Shown piece by piece: positions 16,681 to 26,087 of a DNA stretch of 64,000 nt (positions are counted from its first letter, which is position 1; every line of letters begins with the position of its first letter). The position numbers and the translations under genes are program-made. The stretch lies in the NCBI RefSeq assembly GCF_008729015.1, contig NZ_RKSM01000001.1, forward strand, positions 124,001 to 188,000, given 5' to 3'. Origin of the DNA: Haloarcula sp. CBA1129. Its GTDB lineage: Archaea > Halobacteriota > Halobacteria > Halobacteriales > Haloarculaceae. The notes beneath the pieces are model-generated. The model ran no database searches and was not told the DNA's origin. It worked only from the letters and a program-made list of their open reading frames with translations.

Positions 16681-19674
16681 TCAGGTGCCTGCGTCCGGCC
16701 ACCCGCTCGATTCCTCTACGGCGTTACCGCCCTTGTCACCGACTCCGCGTGGTTTGGGGGGCACCACGACGACAACACCCGTATCGGCTCGGAACGAGAC
16801 ACGGTCGGCGGTCCCCAGCTGTTCGGCCGCTCCGTCGTCGTCCACGTCGAGTGTGACGTTGTGCCCGTCACGCGCATAGATGGTCCGCGCACCGGGTTCT
16901 CCCGGCGGGCCATGACTCGCGGAGACGGCGAATCTGGCGTACTCGCCCTCGACGGTCACCCACCAGATGTTCGCCGTCGCGTACCAAGGAGTAACTGGCG
17001 GTGCCAGCGGGAGGCCCGCCGGCAGTTTATCGGTCCCGAGCCGCTTTGTCGCGAGCTGCTGGGCTTTCTGTTTGCCGGCGTTTGCCAGCGCTCTGCTCAG
17101 TTCGTCCTTCGCAACGGACCGCACTGCGGCGGCCGTCCCGTTCGTCGACCCCAGTGTCGGTCTAGTCGCCGGTGTATCGACCGAACGGAGCCTCAGGCGG
17201 AGGCGGTCGCGTTCGACCCGCGTGAGATTTAGTCGGGCACCGGCGACGCGGGCGACCCGTTCCTGCGCTGAGCCGTTGGTCAGTGCCAGCGCTCGGGCCG
17301 CCGATGTGTTCCACGGCGACAGCGCTTCAGTGACAATGGCCTTGCTCTCGTCCTGTTCAGCCCCGGTGTGCTGGGAGACTGCTAACCAGAGCGTCGTAGT
17401 CATCTCCTTGTTGGCCGCCTCGACCTCCCGCTGGAGTGCGTCGCGTTCCGAAGCGAGCGTGGCGTTTGGCTCGCCTTCGAGGGTTTCGTTCGCGGCCGCG
17501 AGTGTGCTCGCCGCCGTTGCAAGGCGTACCCTGTCTCCACCCTCGAACGCACCGCCAACGACGGCATCGGCGGCGTCGCCGTAGGGGACTGTGAACACGT
17601 TCGTGTTCCGCGCCACTAGCGGATGCTCGCTCCCGTCCAGCGCGCGATACCGACCCTCGTCTAATTCGGCCAGCGTCAGATACGGCGTCTGCGTATCGAC
17701 TCGTGTTCTGACGGGACCGGCCGGACCGACTGGCACCGGGCGTGACCGGGGGACGCGCGTCTCACGGGCGGTTAGCCCTTTCCGGAGGGCACGCAGCGAC
17801 CCTTCAGTGCGCTCCGTTAGTTGGGCGTCAGCTTTCTCCCGGTGGCCGTCCCGCGCCGTGGCCTGCTCATCCAACTCCGCCGACACTGCATTCAGATAGG
17901 TCAGCCGGGCCGCGGCGCGCGCCTTCTGGGCCGTACTGTCGTACGTGTCTGGTACGGCCGCGAGGTCGGTACGGCGTTTCGCGACCTGCTTTCTGAGTTC
18001 CCGCGGTGGATTCGTCTCGAAGGTCCCGACGCGGCCGCGCTCGACGCGAACGGTCGTGTTCCGGACAGACTCCCGCAGCCCCATCAGGTCCAGATACACC
18101 CAGTTGCGCAGTGCTGGCGGTCGGTCAGCCGTCACCGTCGCCTCCGTGCGACTCAGGCTGTCGTCCACGACTCGCTCGGCTGTCTCGTCCCGGCCCCCGG
18201 CGTGGCCGACGAGTGTCTCCATTGCTTTTGACTCGACATCGGCGAGGTTCGACCCGTTGAGCGGACTTGCGCTGGCGTTGTGTGCGGTCCGAATCGAGCG
18301 GTTCGGTGCCGATGAGCGGCCGTGATGGCGGCCGACGACGGCGACGGTCACGCGATAGCGCGCGGTGCTTGCCGTAGTTGTGCGCTGACGTACCGACCCG
18401 TTCTGCCAGACAGCGGTCCGCGTGTACTGGCGCTCGACAGTCCGGCCGAACGTTTCGAGGGTGTGCCAGCCGTCCGGTGTCGCAACACTGCCGCTGGCGG
18501 TCCCGACGGCCTCCGTATCCATGGTTGTTCGCTCGTCGACCAGTGTCCAACCAGCGCTTGGTGCTGGCGGCTTCCCCGGCGGCCCCCCGCCCAGTCGGTG
18601 CTTGTCGACTTCCAGCGCTACCTCGACGGTATATGCGTCTTCAAGCGTCTCATTGAGCGCCGACGGCGCGGTGACGGACCGGAACGCGGTGTCGGCCGTC
18701 TTGTTGACGCCGACGGTCATCGAATCGGATGGGCTCGGACTGGCCACGGACTTCGGACGCGGCGGCGTCTCGCTCACCGGCTTGTACCGGGCTTGGTCGA
18801 GCACCGTGCTTGCGTGGGCCGCTCCCCTGCTTCCTCGAACGATGTCCTCGATGCCAGTCACTGCTGTCGCCTCTGTTAGGGCACGACGGCCCGCGGGGTC
18901 ACTCCGCCCGAAGGTCGACCGCTGGACGCCCAGCAGTGCGCCATTCGCCGCCAGTGAGACGTGCCGATTCGCGATGACGTTCTCGACGCCCGCGCCGCCG
19001 TACTGCGCGTACCCTCTCGCCCACGCCATCGGATACAGCCGGGCGGTCATCCGACGGCTCAGTCCTTGCTCGGCCAGTCCGGCGTTCAGCCGCGTTTGAT
19101 AGGTCGAAACCTGCTCGTGGAGCATGAGTGCCTGCGTCGGAACAACGACGGTCGGCGAAACGCGCCGCGTCGAGATCACCGCGCCACTGCGCCGAACTGT
19201 AAGGACGACATTCTCGACCGTCGCCCGCATCGCAGTTTCGTTCGCTCCTGCGCGTTCGACTGAGACGCGGTGTTTCGCTGCTTGGAGGTCGCTCGCGTTA
19301 GAAACCGCCGGCAGGCTAGCGGTCACGGTCACCTCACCGCTTCGGCCGGAGACGCGCTTCAGTCGGTCCGCGACCCGGAGATAGGCGCGGACTCTGAGCG
19401 AATCGCGGAACGCCGTCGAGTCGTTCAGCACTCGGCCAGCGGGTGTGTCAGCCGCCGTGACGACCGGATTCGCCGCTGCCTGCCGGCCCGCCGTCGAGAC
19501 GCCGTCCCGAACAGCCACTTGTGTCTCCGCTGTGGCCTGCTCCAGTGCCCGTTCGACAGTTGTTTCGCTCGGAGCCGGTTCGCTGACAAACGTCGGGGCC
19601 AGCGTGAGACTGCTCACCAGCAGGAGGACGCCGAGCAACGCGAACGGGACCCGGCCGCGGGTGTCGTCTCTCAC
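16681..19674 (-). CDS. Large surface-associated protein of the pilus-like locus (DUF7286-like)
   Basis: 997 residues. I chose the GTG at 19674 because it overlaps the upstream stop by four bases, as elsewhere in this run; GTG 19683 is also in frame. One N-terminal hydrophobic helix (VPFALLGVLLLVSSLTLAP) anchors or exports a long, polar domain. The rest is rich in Thr, Ala, Arg and Asp with helical stretches (RERDALQREVEAANKEMT-like), and the C-terminal region near WYATANIWWVTVEGEYARFAV looks beta-rich. It is the last gene of the leftward secretion-type run, so it probably sits outside the membrane. I believe the family is DUF7286; function is unknown. Confidence 0.7.
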   Translation of the reverse strand: MRDDTRGRVPFALLGVLLLVSSLTLAPTFVSEPAPSETTVERALEQATAETQVAVRDGVSTAGRQAAANPVVTAADTPAGRVLNDSTAFRDSLRVRAYLRVADRLKRVSGRSGEVTVTASLPAVSNASDLQAAKHRVSVERAGANETAMRATVENVVLTVRRSGAVISTRRVSPTVVVPTQALMLHEQVSTYQTRLNAGLAEQGLSRRMTARLYPMAWARGYAQYGGAGVENVIANRHVSLAANGALLGVQRSTFGRSDPAGRRALTEATAVTGIEDIVRGSRGAAHASTVLDQARYKPVSETPPRPKSVASPSPSDSMTVGVNKTADTAFRSVTAPSALNETLEDAYTVEVALEVDKHRLGGGPPGKPPAPSAGWTLVDERTTMDTEAVGTASGSVATPDGWHTLETFGRTVERQYTRTAVWQNGSVRQRTTTASTARYRVTVAVVGRHHGRSSAPNRSIRTAHNASASPLNGSNLADVESKAMETLVGHAGGRDETAERVVDDSLSRTEATVTADRPPALRNWVYLDLMGLRESVRNTTVRVERGRVGTFETNPPRELRKQVAKRRTDLAAVPDTYDSTAQKARAAARLTYLNAVSAELDEQATARDGHREKADAQLTERTEGSLRALRKGLTARETRVPRSRPVPVGPAGPVRTRVDTQTPYLTLAELDEGRYRALDGSEHPLVARNTNVFTVPYGDAADAVVGGAFEGGDRVRLATAASTLAAANETLEGEPNATLASERDALQREVEAANKEMTTTLWLAVSQHTGAEQDESKAIVTEALSPWNTSAARALALTNGSAQERVARVAGARLNLTRVERDRLRLRLRSVDTPATRPTLGSTNGTAAAVRSVAKDELSRALANAGKQKAQQLATKRLGTDKLPAGLPLAPPVTPWYATANIWWVTVEGEYARFAVSASHGPPGEPGARTIYARDGHNVTLDVDDDGAAEQLGTADRVSFRADTGVVVVVPPKPRGVGDKGGNAVEESSGWPDAGT

Positions 19675-20540
19675 GGTGACCACGTCCTGACAGTCACGCG
19701 AACACGGCTTACTCGAAGTGAACGGGCGGCGTCTGCTGGTGTGTCGTACCGCGACCGCATGTCCGTCTGAAGCTGAGCAGCGAGTGCCGCGGTCAGGTCG
19801 CGGTTCATCTCGACCGTCGATTGTCGCGCAACGGCAACGGTCGTCCCCGTCAGGCTCGCCATGCGCTCGTACCGGGCGGCCATCAGCACGTCCGATGGGT
19901 AGTCGCCGCGAAGCGCATACCGTGACTGCGCCGGCGGGAACAGCCCGTCGACGACGCTCCGGGCCACGACCGTCGCCACACCGTCGTACCCGTTTGTCTT
20001 CGCCGCCTCGCGGGCCTGTTGTGAGACGTTCCCCATCCCGCTTGGAACTGTTATCGTTGCTGCCCGAACATCTACGGTGTCGGGAGGCCGGTCACCGACG
20101 CGGTACTCGCCGCTGACTGGCGCACCGGGATACGGTTCCCAAGTGACGCGGACAGACGTTCGATGCCCACGGCTGTGGAGTCTGTCACGCGTCGCCGCAG
20201 CGATGTGTGACTCGAAGTCCGTGCCGGCGCGTGATACCCGCTTCCCGTCCACAGTGACGCCACTCATCGCTGCCTCACCGAGTAGTTCCGCGACGGTCCC
20301 GTGGCTCGTTCGTTGTCGCCGCGTAGTATGGTCCGGTGGCTTGCGGCGGTCTGACGCTGGGACGACCAGATTGTACTCGACGCTCGCGGTGCTTGTCGCC
20401 AGCGTCGACGCTTGCTCAGCCGCAGGGTTTGTCGTCGCCGGCTTCTCGACTCCGACGCCGCTTACGAGCGTCCCCGCGGCCACACCGACGAGCAGGAGGA
20501 ACACCGTCACGTCGGCGACAGCGCTCATTGCTCGGGTCAT
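19671..20540 (-). CDS. Pseudopilin-like exported protein (DUF7284-like)
   Basis: 289 residues from ATG 20540, which overlaps the preceding stop by four bases. The N-terminus MTRAMSAVADVTVFLLLVGVAAGTLV resembles a TadE/pseudopilin leader, with a short charged head and one hydrophobic helix. The remainder is a soluble extracellular-type domain with Ser, Thr and Arg-rich segments. It belongs to the same overlapping gene run as the secretion ATPase. I believe the family is DUF7284. A structural role as a minor pilin is an inference from context and topology. Confidence 0.68.
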   Translation of the reverse strand: MTRAMSAVADVTVFLLLVGVAAGTLVSGVGVEKPATTNPAAEQASTLATSTASVEYNLVVPASDRRKPPDHTTRRQRTSHGTVAELLGEAAMSGVTVDGKRVSRAGTDFESHIAAATRDRLHSRGHRTSVRVTWEPYPGAPVSGEYRVGDRPPDTVDVRAATITVPSGMGNVSQQAREAAKTNGYDGVATVVARSVVDGLFPPAQSRYALRGDYPSDVLMAARYERMASLTGTTVAVARQSTVEMNRDLTAALAAQLQTDMRSRYDTPADAARSLRVSRVRVTVRTWSP

Positions 20541-20932
20541 CGCCACACTCGCACGGTGAGCGTCCCGCGACGGACTGCCCCCGGCCCGACCCGCACGCTC
20601 ACCGTTCTGGTTTCGGTGTCGGCATTGCTCGGTGGTTCCCGGCCACCGCTCCATCGTTCGCCGGTCGTCGCCGTGATGGTCGCGTTCCCGTGGTAGTTCG
20701 CCGGCACAGCAGAGAGCGCGCCGTCGATGCCGCCGGGCCACACGACGCCGGTCGACGAGAGCCGCTGTTCAACAGCATCAGCAGTCGGTGTGGCGACGTT
20801 ACGGTCGTCATCAAGCGTTCCGAACGCTTCGTCGACCACGCTGGCGTACAACGCCACGCCGAGTGTGATGGCGAAGACGGCGACGAGCGCGGCCAGCGGC
20901 TCCGTCGTCGCCCTATCCGACGATGGTAACAT
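20537..20932 (-). CDS. Small pseudopilin-like protein (DUF7285-like)
   Basis: 131 residues. The charged head MLPSSDRATTEP is followed by one hydrophobic helix LAALVAVFAITLGVALYASVV, then about 90 polar residues ending in TETRTVSVRVGPGAVRRGTLTVRVWR. Topology and position match pilin-like components encoded with TadA/TadC-type genes. It overlaps the upstream gene by 20 bases and the downstream one by four. I believe the family is DUF7285. Confidence 0.68.
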   Translation of the reverse strand: MLPSSDRATTEPLAALVAVFAITLGVALYASVVDEAFGTLDDDRNVATPTADAVEQRLSSTGVVWPGGIDGALSAVPANYHGNATITATTGERWSGGREPPSNADTETRTVSVRVGPGAVRRGTLTVRVWR

Positions 20933-21374
20933 CGGTCCCTCCCCAAGCGACGTGTCTGACCGTCAGTCGGTCGGGGGCCGGTCGCCACCCGTCGTCCCCG
21001 GTTCGGGCCTGACGAGTGGCCAGACGGAAGTCATCGGCCGAATCGTACACTGTCTCTGGCTGTTTCCCATTCGCCACGGCCTGTAGACGGTCAGTCCGTG
21101 CCGGGACAGCCGCTCGAATCAGTCGTGCGGTGGCTGTCCCACCGTCGTTGCGAAGGCGGATTTCGCGACCATCGAACGCCAACTCTTCAGCGACGAGTCG
21201 TCGATGTGCGACGGACCCTGCAGGGCTGGTAGTGACCGCATCGATAGTCGCGGCCGCCTCTGTCGCGTCCGGCGGTGCGGTCGTCGGGAGACCGACAATG
21301 ACTCCGAGGACGGCCACGCTCACTGTTCCCAGACCGACCCAGAGAGACAGCGTATCGACGTGCGTCTCGAACAT
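20913..21374 (-). CDS. Small pilin-like membrane-anchored protein (DUF7283-like)
   Basis: 153 residues. The N-terminus MFETHVDTLSLWVGLGTVSVAVLGVIVGLP has one transmembrane helix. The rest is soluble and beta-prone (ELAFDGREIRLRNDGGTATARLI). It follows the TadC-like gene after a 34-base gap and overlaps the next gene. I believe the family is DUF7283. The function is not known beyond its membership of the pilus-like locus. Confidence 0.68.
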   Translation of the reverse strand: MFETHVDTLSLWVGLGTVSVAVLGVIVGLPTTAPPDATEAAATIDAVTTSPAGSVAHRRLVAEELAFDGREIRLRNDGGTATARLIRAAVPARTDRLQAVANGKQPETVYDSADDFRLATRQARTGDDGWRPAPDRLTVRHVAWGGTDVTIVG

Positions 21375-21408
21375 GGAACGGTCTGGCCGCGTTCTCCGAC
21401 TTAAACAC

Positions 21409-23154
21409 TCAGACCAGCAGCCCGGTGGCGATGACGGCGACGAGGAAGGTGACCGTGGCCGACAGAAGCGCCAGACCAGTTCTGTAGCCGACGAATGCGC
21501 GGTCGAGGCCCCGATGCAGGCCCGTCGATAGCGTCGTCAGCGACACAGCCAGAACGAGAACGTACCAGCCAACGACCGGCCCCAGTAGGGCACTCGGAAC
21601 GGTGGCGAACTGCTCGCCGCCGCCCATCGAGCCGGCCAGCGCAACGGTCGCGCCGCCGATCAGCGGACCGAACAGCGCGGCAGTGTTCGACAGCGTCTCG
21701 GTTATCTGCGAGAGGTCGCGACGCGTCTCGCGCTCGATGGCCCGGAGCGCGTCCAGATGCTCACCCATCGTCGTCACGGACTCCCCTGCCGGCGGTCCGA
21801 TTGTCGCGGCCGTGTCCAGTAGCATTGCAGCCCGTCGGGTACGGTGACTCGGAACGTCAGCGAGCGCGCCGCCGGGACCCAGAAACGCCCCTTTGACGCT
21901 GGTCCCGAGGCGTTCCTGACGCGCGACAGCGGCTTCGATGACGCCGCTGGTGGGTTCGGGAGTCTCATCGATAGCCTCGACAAGCGCCGCTTCGACCGAC
22001 TGGCCGCGGTCCAGCCGCCGACCGACGGCCGACAGCGCGTCCGGGAGGCCCGACTCGATAGCGGTGACGTGGTCGCGGACCTCGGTGATGGGTCGGTAGT
22101 AACTGACGAGCGCGCTCCCGAGGCCCGCTCCGAGCGCACCGACAAGAGAGGCCCATTCAGCGACGAGCGCGCCGGCAATGAGCCACCCCCCGATTCCGGC
22201 GACGATGCCGGCCACAACCGACGGGACTGCAGACGCTGGCACGTCCGGGTGGCTCCGGGAGACCGTCGCCGACGGGAACGCGACCGGCCGCCGGCCCAGC
22301 AGCCAGCAACAGGCGACCAACAACACAGCGGGCAAGACGACGCCGTAGGTTCCGATCAATACGGATGCAGTCACTGGCACGCCTGCGGCTGAGGCGGCGG
22401 GCAACAATGACACCATCGCAAGCGGCAGGAGGACACCAAACGCGTACAGGCCGGTTGCCGGGCCACGGAGCGAAGCCGCGAAGGCTGCCATCTCGTCGTG
22501 CGTCCCGTCGAGGATGCATTGCCGTGCGCGGTCGAGGACTTCGGGCCGCTCCTCGGCCGGAGCTGCCGTCGCGTTCTCGACCAGCCCGACTGCGCGTTCG
22601 AGTGCCGGGAACCGGTCACCCCATGACGCTGCGAACGTTCCCAGACCGGTCCGTGGTGTGCCCGTGGCTCGCTGTCGATGGTGTTCCAGCCGTGTCGCGA
22701 GCAGGCCGTCGCCGGCCCGTCCGGCGAACGCCGCCGCCCGCTCAGCGCTGGGCCAGAGCGCCGCGCCAAGCACGAGCGTCGTGACGAGCGACGGCGCGGT
22801 CCCAAGCGTTCGAATCCGCTTCGCTTCAGCAACGAACGGCACGCCATACCGTCCCAGCGCCGCGACGCTCAGGGACAAGGTGAGGAGTCCGAGGCTGACA
22901 GTCGTTGCCAGTGGTCCGGTCACCGTCACAATGACGAGTAGTGTGAGCAGGGAGCCACACGCTGCAACGGCGTAGCTTGCCGTCAGCAGTGTCTCCGGCG
23001 GAGCCGAAACTGAGAGCAGTCGACACGCCTGACGATAATCGTCTGGTACCTCAGCAGTGCCCGGACAGGCCTCTATGAGCGCGGTTGTGAGCGGTGTGTC
23101 TGGTACCGTGCTCGCGTCGTCGCGGGAGTCATCTGAACCGCTGGCGTGGCTCAC
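21409..23154 (-). CDS. Type II secretion system F-like (TadC-type) membrane protein
   Basis: 581 residues. Two clusters of hydrophobic helices flank cytoplasmic GspF-type helical bundles. One begins near AAVARQERLGTSVKGAFLGPGG and the other near WGDRFPALERAVGLVENATAA. This is the double-GspF arrangement of archaeal pilus and archaellum platform proteins. It would form the inner-membrane platform driven by the ATPase encoded just upstream, with which it overlaps by four bases (23151-23154). The length is greater than in most bacterial GspF but usual for archaeal TadC-like proteins. Confidence 0.82.
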   Translation of the reverse strand: MSHASGSDDSRDDASTVPDTPLTTALIEACPGTAEVPDDYRQACRLLSVSAPPETLLTASYAVAACGSLLTLLVIVTVTGPLATTVSLGLLTLSLSVAALGRYGVPFVAEAKRIRTLGTAPSLVTTLVLGAALWPSAERAAAFAGRAGDGLLATRLEHHRQRATGTPRTGLGTFAASWGDRFPALERAVGLVENATAAPAEERPEVLDRARQCILDGTHDEMAAFAASLRGPATGLYAFGVLLPLAMVSLLPAASAAGVPVTASVLIGTYGVVLPAVLLVACCWLLGRRPVAFPSATVSRSHPDVPASAVPSVVAGIVAGIGGWLIAGALVAEWASLVGALGAGLGSALVSYYRPITEVRDHVTAIESGLPDALSAVGRRLDRGQSVEAALVEAIDETPEPTSGVIEAAVARQERLGTSVKGAFLGPGGALADVPSHRTRRAAMLLDTAATIGPPAGESVTTMGEHLDALRAIERETRRDLSQITETLSNTAALFGPLIGGATVALAGSMGGGEQFATVPSALLGPVVGWYVLVLAVSLTTLSTGLHRGLDRAFVGYRTGLALLSATVTFLVAVIATGLLV

Positions 23155-25019
23155 GGCTCCCCCTCATTTGTGGGTGACTCGCCTCGACACGCCTCGACAG
23201 CCGGCGCTTCACTGAACCGTTCGGTTCGTGCCTCAATAGTTTCGAGCCCCTCGGCGTAGGACTCGCCCGGTGCGGCGAGCGATTCCACTAGATGGCTGCT
23301 ACCCCGGTCCAGACGACCGGTAGCTGTCGCTGTCGGCCCGTCGCGCTCGTAGAGCATTTCGAAAGAAACGCCGTCGCCATGAGAGACGATTTCCGCGACA
23401 GATGCGATACCGCGGCCGTGCTCCGACGCGGGCGAAGCCAGCGTTACCACGAGGTCCGTCGCGGCGAACGACTGGACCGGGACACCGAGGTCCGACACCA
23501 GCCGTTCCCGAATCGCTTCGGGGCCGTTGCCATGAATCGTCCCGAGGACGGCCCCGTCGCCGCCACCGACACGCATCGCCTCGTAGAGGACACTGGCCTC
23601 CTCGCCGCGGACCTCTCCGACGACGAGTGCGCCCTCCCCGAGCCGGAGTGCGGTCCGCAGGGCCTCCGTGGCGTCGACTGACGGCCCGTCCCCGCTGGCA
23701 GTCCGAAGCGCCTGCACGTCCCGTCCGTCGGACTGCAGGGACGACGCTGGAAGCTCGGGCGTGTCCTCAATCAGGATCGTCCGGACCTCGCGGGGGAGCT
23801 CCCAGAGCAACGCCCCAAGTGCCGTGGTCTTGCCCGCGCCACGAGGACCGGCAATGAGACAAGCTCCACCGCGTTCCGCGACGACGGAGAGCAGCCCAGC
23901 AACGGGTGCCGGCATCGTCCCGTTGTCGACGAAGTCGGCCAGCCGCCAAACGTCGTTGTCGTGGGCGCGAAAGGCGAAGGCGAGGCCGTCGCTGACCGGT
24001 TCGCTTACGCCGGCAACGCGGACCTGCCGGTCAGCCACTGTGGCCGTCGCATCGAGCGTCGGGTTCGCTCGCGAGAAGGCGCGACCACTTGACCGTCTGA
24101 ATGTCGACGCCAGCGCGTTCGCGCCCGACGGCGTCATGCGGACGTTGGTCCGCATGGTCTCGCCGTCACAGCGAACTCGGAGCCGCGTGTCACTGACGGG
24201 GGCCGTCGCAAACACGTCGGATACCCGTTGATCAGCGAAGATATCTTCCAAAATCCCCAGTCCGCCCGTATGTTTTTCCAGCACGGCACCGACAGCGGTT
24301 GCCGTCGTCCCGTCGCCTGCCACTGCGGTAGCCGCGTCGTACGGGTGACAGCTGCCGTCGACGGCAGCGGTCGCGACTCGCTCGTACGCACACACGAGCG
24401 TCTCCATCGTGTCCGCGTCGAACCGCTGTTCGCGAGGCTCAATGTGATACATCGGTAGTTGGTCGCCGTGCGCGTCGTATCTCCGAACGACGGCATCTGT
24501 CGGGAGCGTTTGCTGGTCCCGAAGGGCCGCGTCGGCTGGGGGCGCTGTCCCGACACGGGCGTCGCTAATCGTTGGCCCGGTGTAGGCGGTCAACGCTTGC
24601 GCACTGGTGTCGAAGTCCTCGGTTGCGACGGCCAGCCCGGTTTCCGCCGCCAGATCGGCGACCGGTCCCGCTCGACCGATCGCCGTCGTCGCAGCGGCGA
24701 CGGGGTCCCGACGAGCGCGCTCTGCGAGGCGGTCGTCCAGCGGGGCGACTCTGGTCGCGAACCGGCCAGCAGCGGTGAGTACCGCTGCCGCCCGGTCGAC
24801 GTACACCCGCTCCTGTCCCGCCTGTTCCGTAACGACTGTCTCGACACCGGTCGCGGAGAGCGAACCGACGACTGTCGCCCGGCAGTCGACCGACGTGGCG
24901 AGGTCCCCACTGCCCGGACACTCGTCCGCTGTCACCACCAGCCGCCCATCCTTGATGGCCGTTTTACAGCGACAGTCAGACGCTGTCGATGACCCAAAGA
25001 GCCACTCACGCATGGCCAT
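23151..25019 (-). CDS. Type II/IV secretion system ATPase (TadA/GspE-like)
   Basis: 622 residues. The C-terminal half is the VirB11/GspE motor with Walker A GPRGAGKTTALGALL, an Asp box TILIEDTPELP, Walker B-like EGALVVGEVRGEEASVLYEAM and the His-box GAVLGTIHG. The N-terminal 200 residues are haloarchaea-specific and contain four cysteines in CRCKTAIKDGRLVVTADEC, CPGSGDL and DCRATV, which could bind a metal. By family it hydrolyses ATP to power assembly of a pilus-like filament. It overlaps both neighbours. An alternative ATG lies two codons in, at 25013. Confidence 0.88.
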   Translation of the reverse strand: MAMREWLFGSSTASDCRCKTAIKDGRLVVTADECPGSGDLATSVDCRATVVGSLSATGVETVVTEQAGQERVYVDRAAAVLTAAGRFATRVAPLDDRLAERARRDPVAAATTAIGRAGPVADLAAETGLAVATEDFDTSAQALTAYTGPTISDARVGTAPPADAALRDQQTLPTDAVVRRYDAHGDQLPMYHIEPREQRFDADTMETLVCAYERVATAAVDGSCHPYDAATAVAGDGTTATAVGAVLEKHTGGLGILEDIFADQRVSDVFATAPVSDTRLRVRCDGETMRTNVRMTPSGANALASTFRRSSGRAFSRANPTLDATATVADRQVRVAGVSEPVSDGLAFAFRAHDNDVWRLADFVDNGTMPAPVAGLLSVVAERGGACLIAGPRGAGKTTALGALLWELPREVRTILIEDTPELPASSLQSDGRDVQALRTASGDGPSVDATEALRTALRLGEGALVVGEVRGEEASVLYEAMRVGGGDGAVLGTIHGNGPEAIRERLVSDLGVPVQSFAATDLVVTLASPASEHGRGIASVAEIVSHGDGVSFEMLYERDGPTATATGRLDRGSSHLVESLAAPGESYAEGLETIEARTERFSEAPAVEACRGESPTNEGEP

Positions 25020-25479
25020 CCCTCGGCGCGGCTTCGGAGTTAAACCGATGGACCGTCAGCACCCGCTGGCCATCCGACCGCGTCAGCACGAACACGAGTC
25101 GATGTGTGCCGGGTTCTTCGAGCCGGTCGGTCGCCGGTGTCGTTCGGATCGGGACACTGACCAGCCGCTCGGTCTGTTTCCGGGACTCAACTCTCCAAGT
25201 CACGACGCCGACACCGACCCGCTCCGCGAACTGTAGCTGACTGACGCCGGCGTTCGTGTAGCGCCGCGCTGGGAGTCGTATCTCTACCGCGCGCCGCGCG
25301 TCGCCGTTCGTCGTCGCGTCATCAGTCTCGACTAGCGTCGTCAATTCGGCCCTCAGCTCGTCCAGTTGGCGCTCCATCGCACTGTTGGCCGCGTCTGCTC
25401 GGGCCGTCGACAGCGCCGGAGCAGTTGCACCGGCCAGTGCGGTCATGACCGCGACGGCGAGAACCAACCGGTATATCAC
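25006..25479 (-). CDS. Exported small protein of the pilus-like locus (DUF7311-like)
   Basis: 157 residues. The N-terminus MIYRLVLAVAVMTALAGATAPALSTARADA is a signal peptide or anchor. It is followed by a short helix (MERQLDELRAELTTLVET) and a beta-rich domain (AVEIRLPARRYTNAGVSQLQF, VVTWRVESRKQTERLVSVPI). It overlaps the ATPase gene by 14 bases. I believe the family is DUF7311. Function unknown. Confidence 0.7.
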   Translation of the reverse strand: MIYRLVLAVAVMTALAGATAPALSTARADAANSAMERQLDELRAELTTLVETDDATTNGDARRAVEIRLPARRYTNAGVSQLQFAERVGVGVVTWRVESRKQTERLVSVPIRTTPATDRLEEPGTHRLVFVLTRSDGQRVLTVHRFNSEAAPRDGHA

Positions 25480-25997
25480 AGCAGCGCGCGGATGCGCCCA
25501 ATCACGCCTGCATCAGCAGTCTCGTCGTTGTCAGGGTCGCCGCTGTCGGTGATGGCAGAGAAATCGGTCTGTTCCTCGGCCGCAAGGCCAGTCGTGGCGC
25601 TCGTATCGGCGTGGCCGCTGACCGGCGAGCGTGGAAGGGTCTGTGCGCTCCCCGTCCGATGCTGGTCGGTCTCCGCCGCTGATGGCTCCGGTGTTGACGA
25701 CGACAGTTCTTCGTCGAGTCGGACTTCCAGCCGGTCGGTCGCCGCCAGCGCCGCGTCGGCGCGCTGTTCGACATCTTCGTTGACCGCACGAACGTTCCCC
25801 ACGTACCCGCGGAGCGCCTGTGTGGCCGCTTCGAGCTCCGCCGTCCGCTCGTCGATGCCGTCGATACGCTGCTCAACGGTGTCCATGCGGCTCTCCAACT
25901 CTGCGAGTTCCGTCACTTCCGGGAACTCCGTCGTGCCGTCCGTGACTGCGCGTTCGACCGTGCGGAGCCGCTCGGCCAGCGTCTCGATTTCTGTCAT
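25476..25997 (-). CDS. Coiled-coil protein of the pilus-like locus (DUF7310-like)
   Basis: 173 residues. The first 95 residues are a heptad-patterned coiled coil: MTEIETLAERLRTVERAV, LAELESRMDTVEQRIDGIDE, then LEAATQALRGYVGNVRAVNE. The C-terminus is low-complexity and ends in DAGVIGRIRALL, a short amphipathic helix. No signal peptide is seen, so it is probably cytoplasmic. The four-base overlap with the next gene makes it part of the same run. I believe the family is DUF7310. Confidence 0.72.
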   Translation of the reverse strand: MTEIETLAERLRTVERAVTDGTTEFPEVTELAELESRMDTVEQRIDGIDERTAELEAATQALRGYVGNVRAVNEDVEQRADAALAATDRLEVRLDEELSSSTPEPSAAETDQHRTGSAQTLPRSPVSGHADTSATTGLAAEEQTDFSAITDSGDPDNDETADAGVIGRIRALL

Positions 25998-26087
25998 GCC
26001 CGGCCTTGGTCCCGTGCTGGTATTTGAACGCTCGGACAGGACGCTACGGGAACGCCTCGATCACCGCCAGAAACTGCTCGTCCCGCC

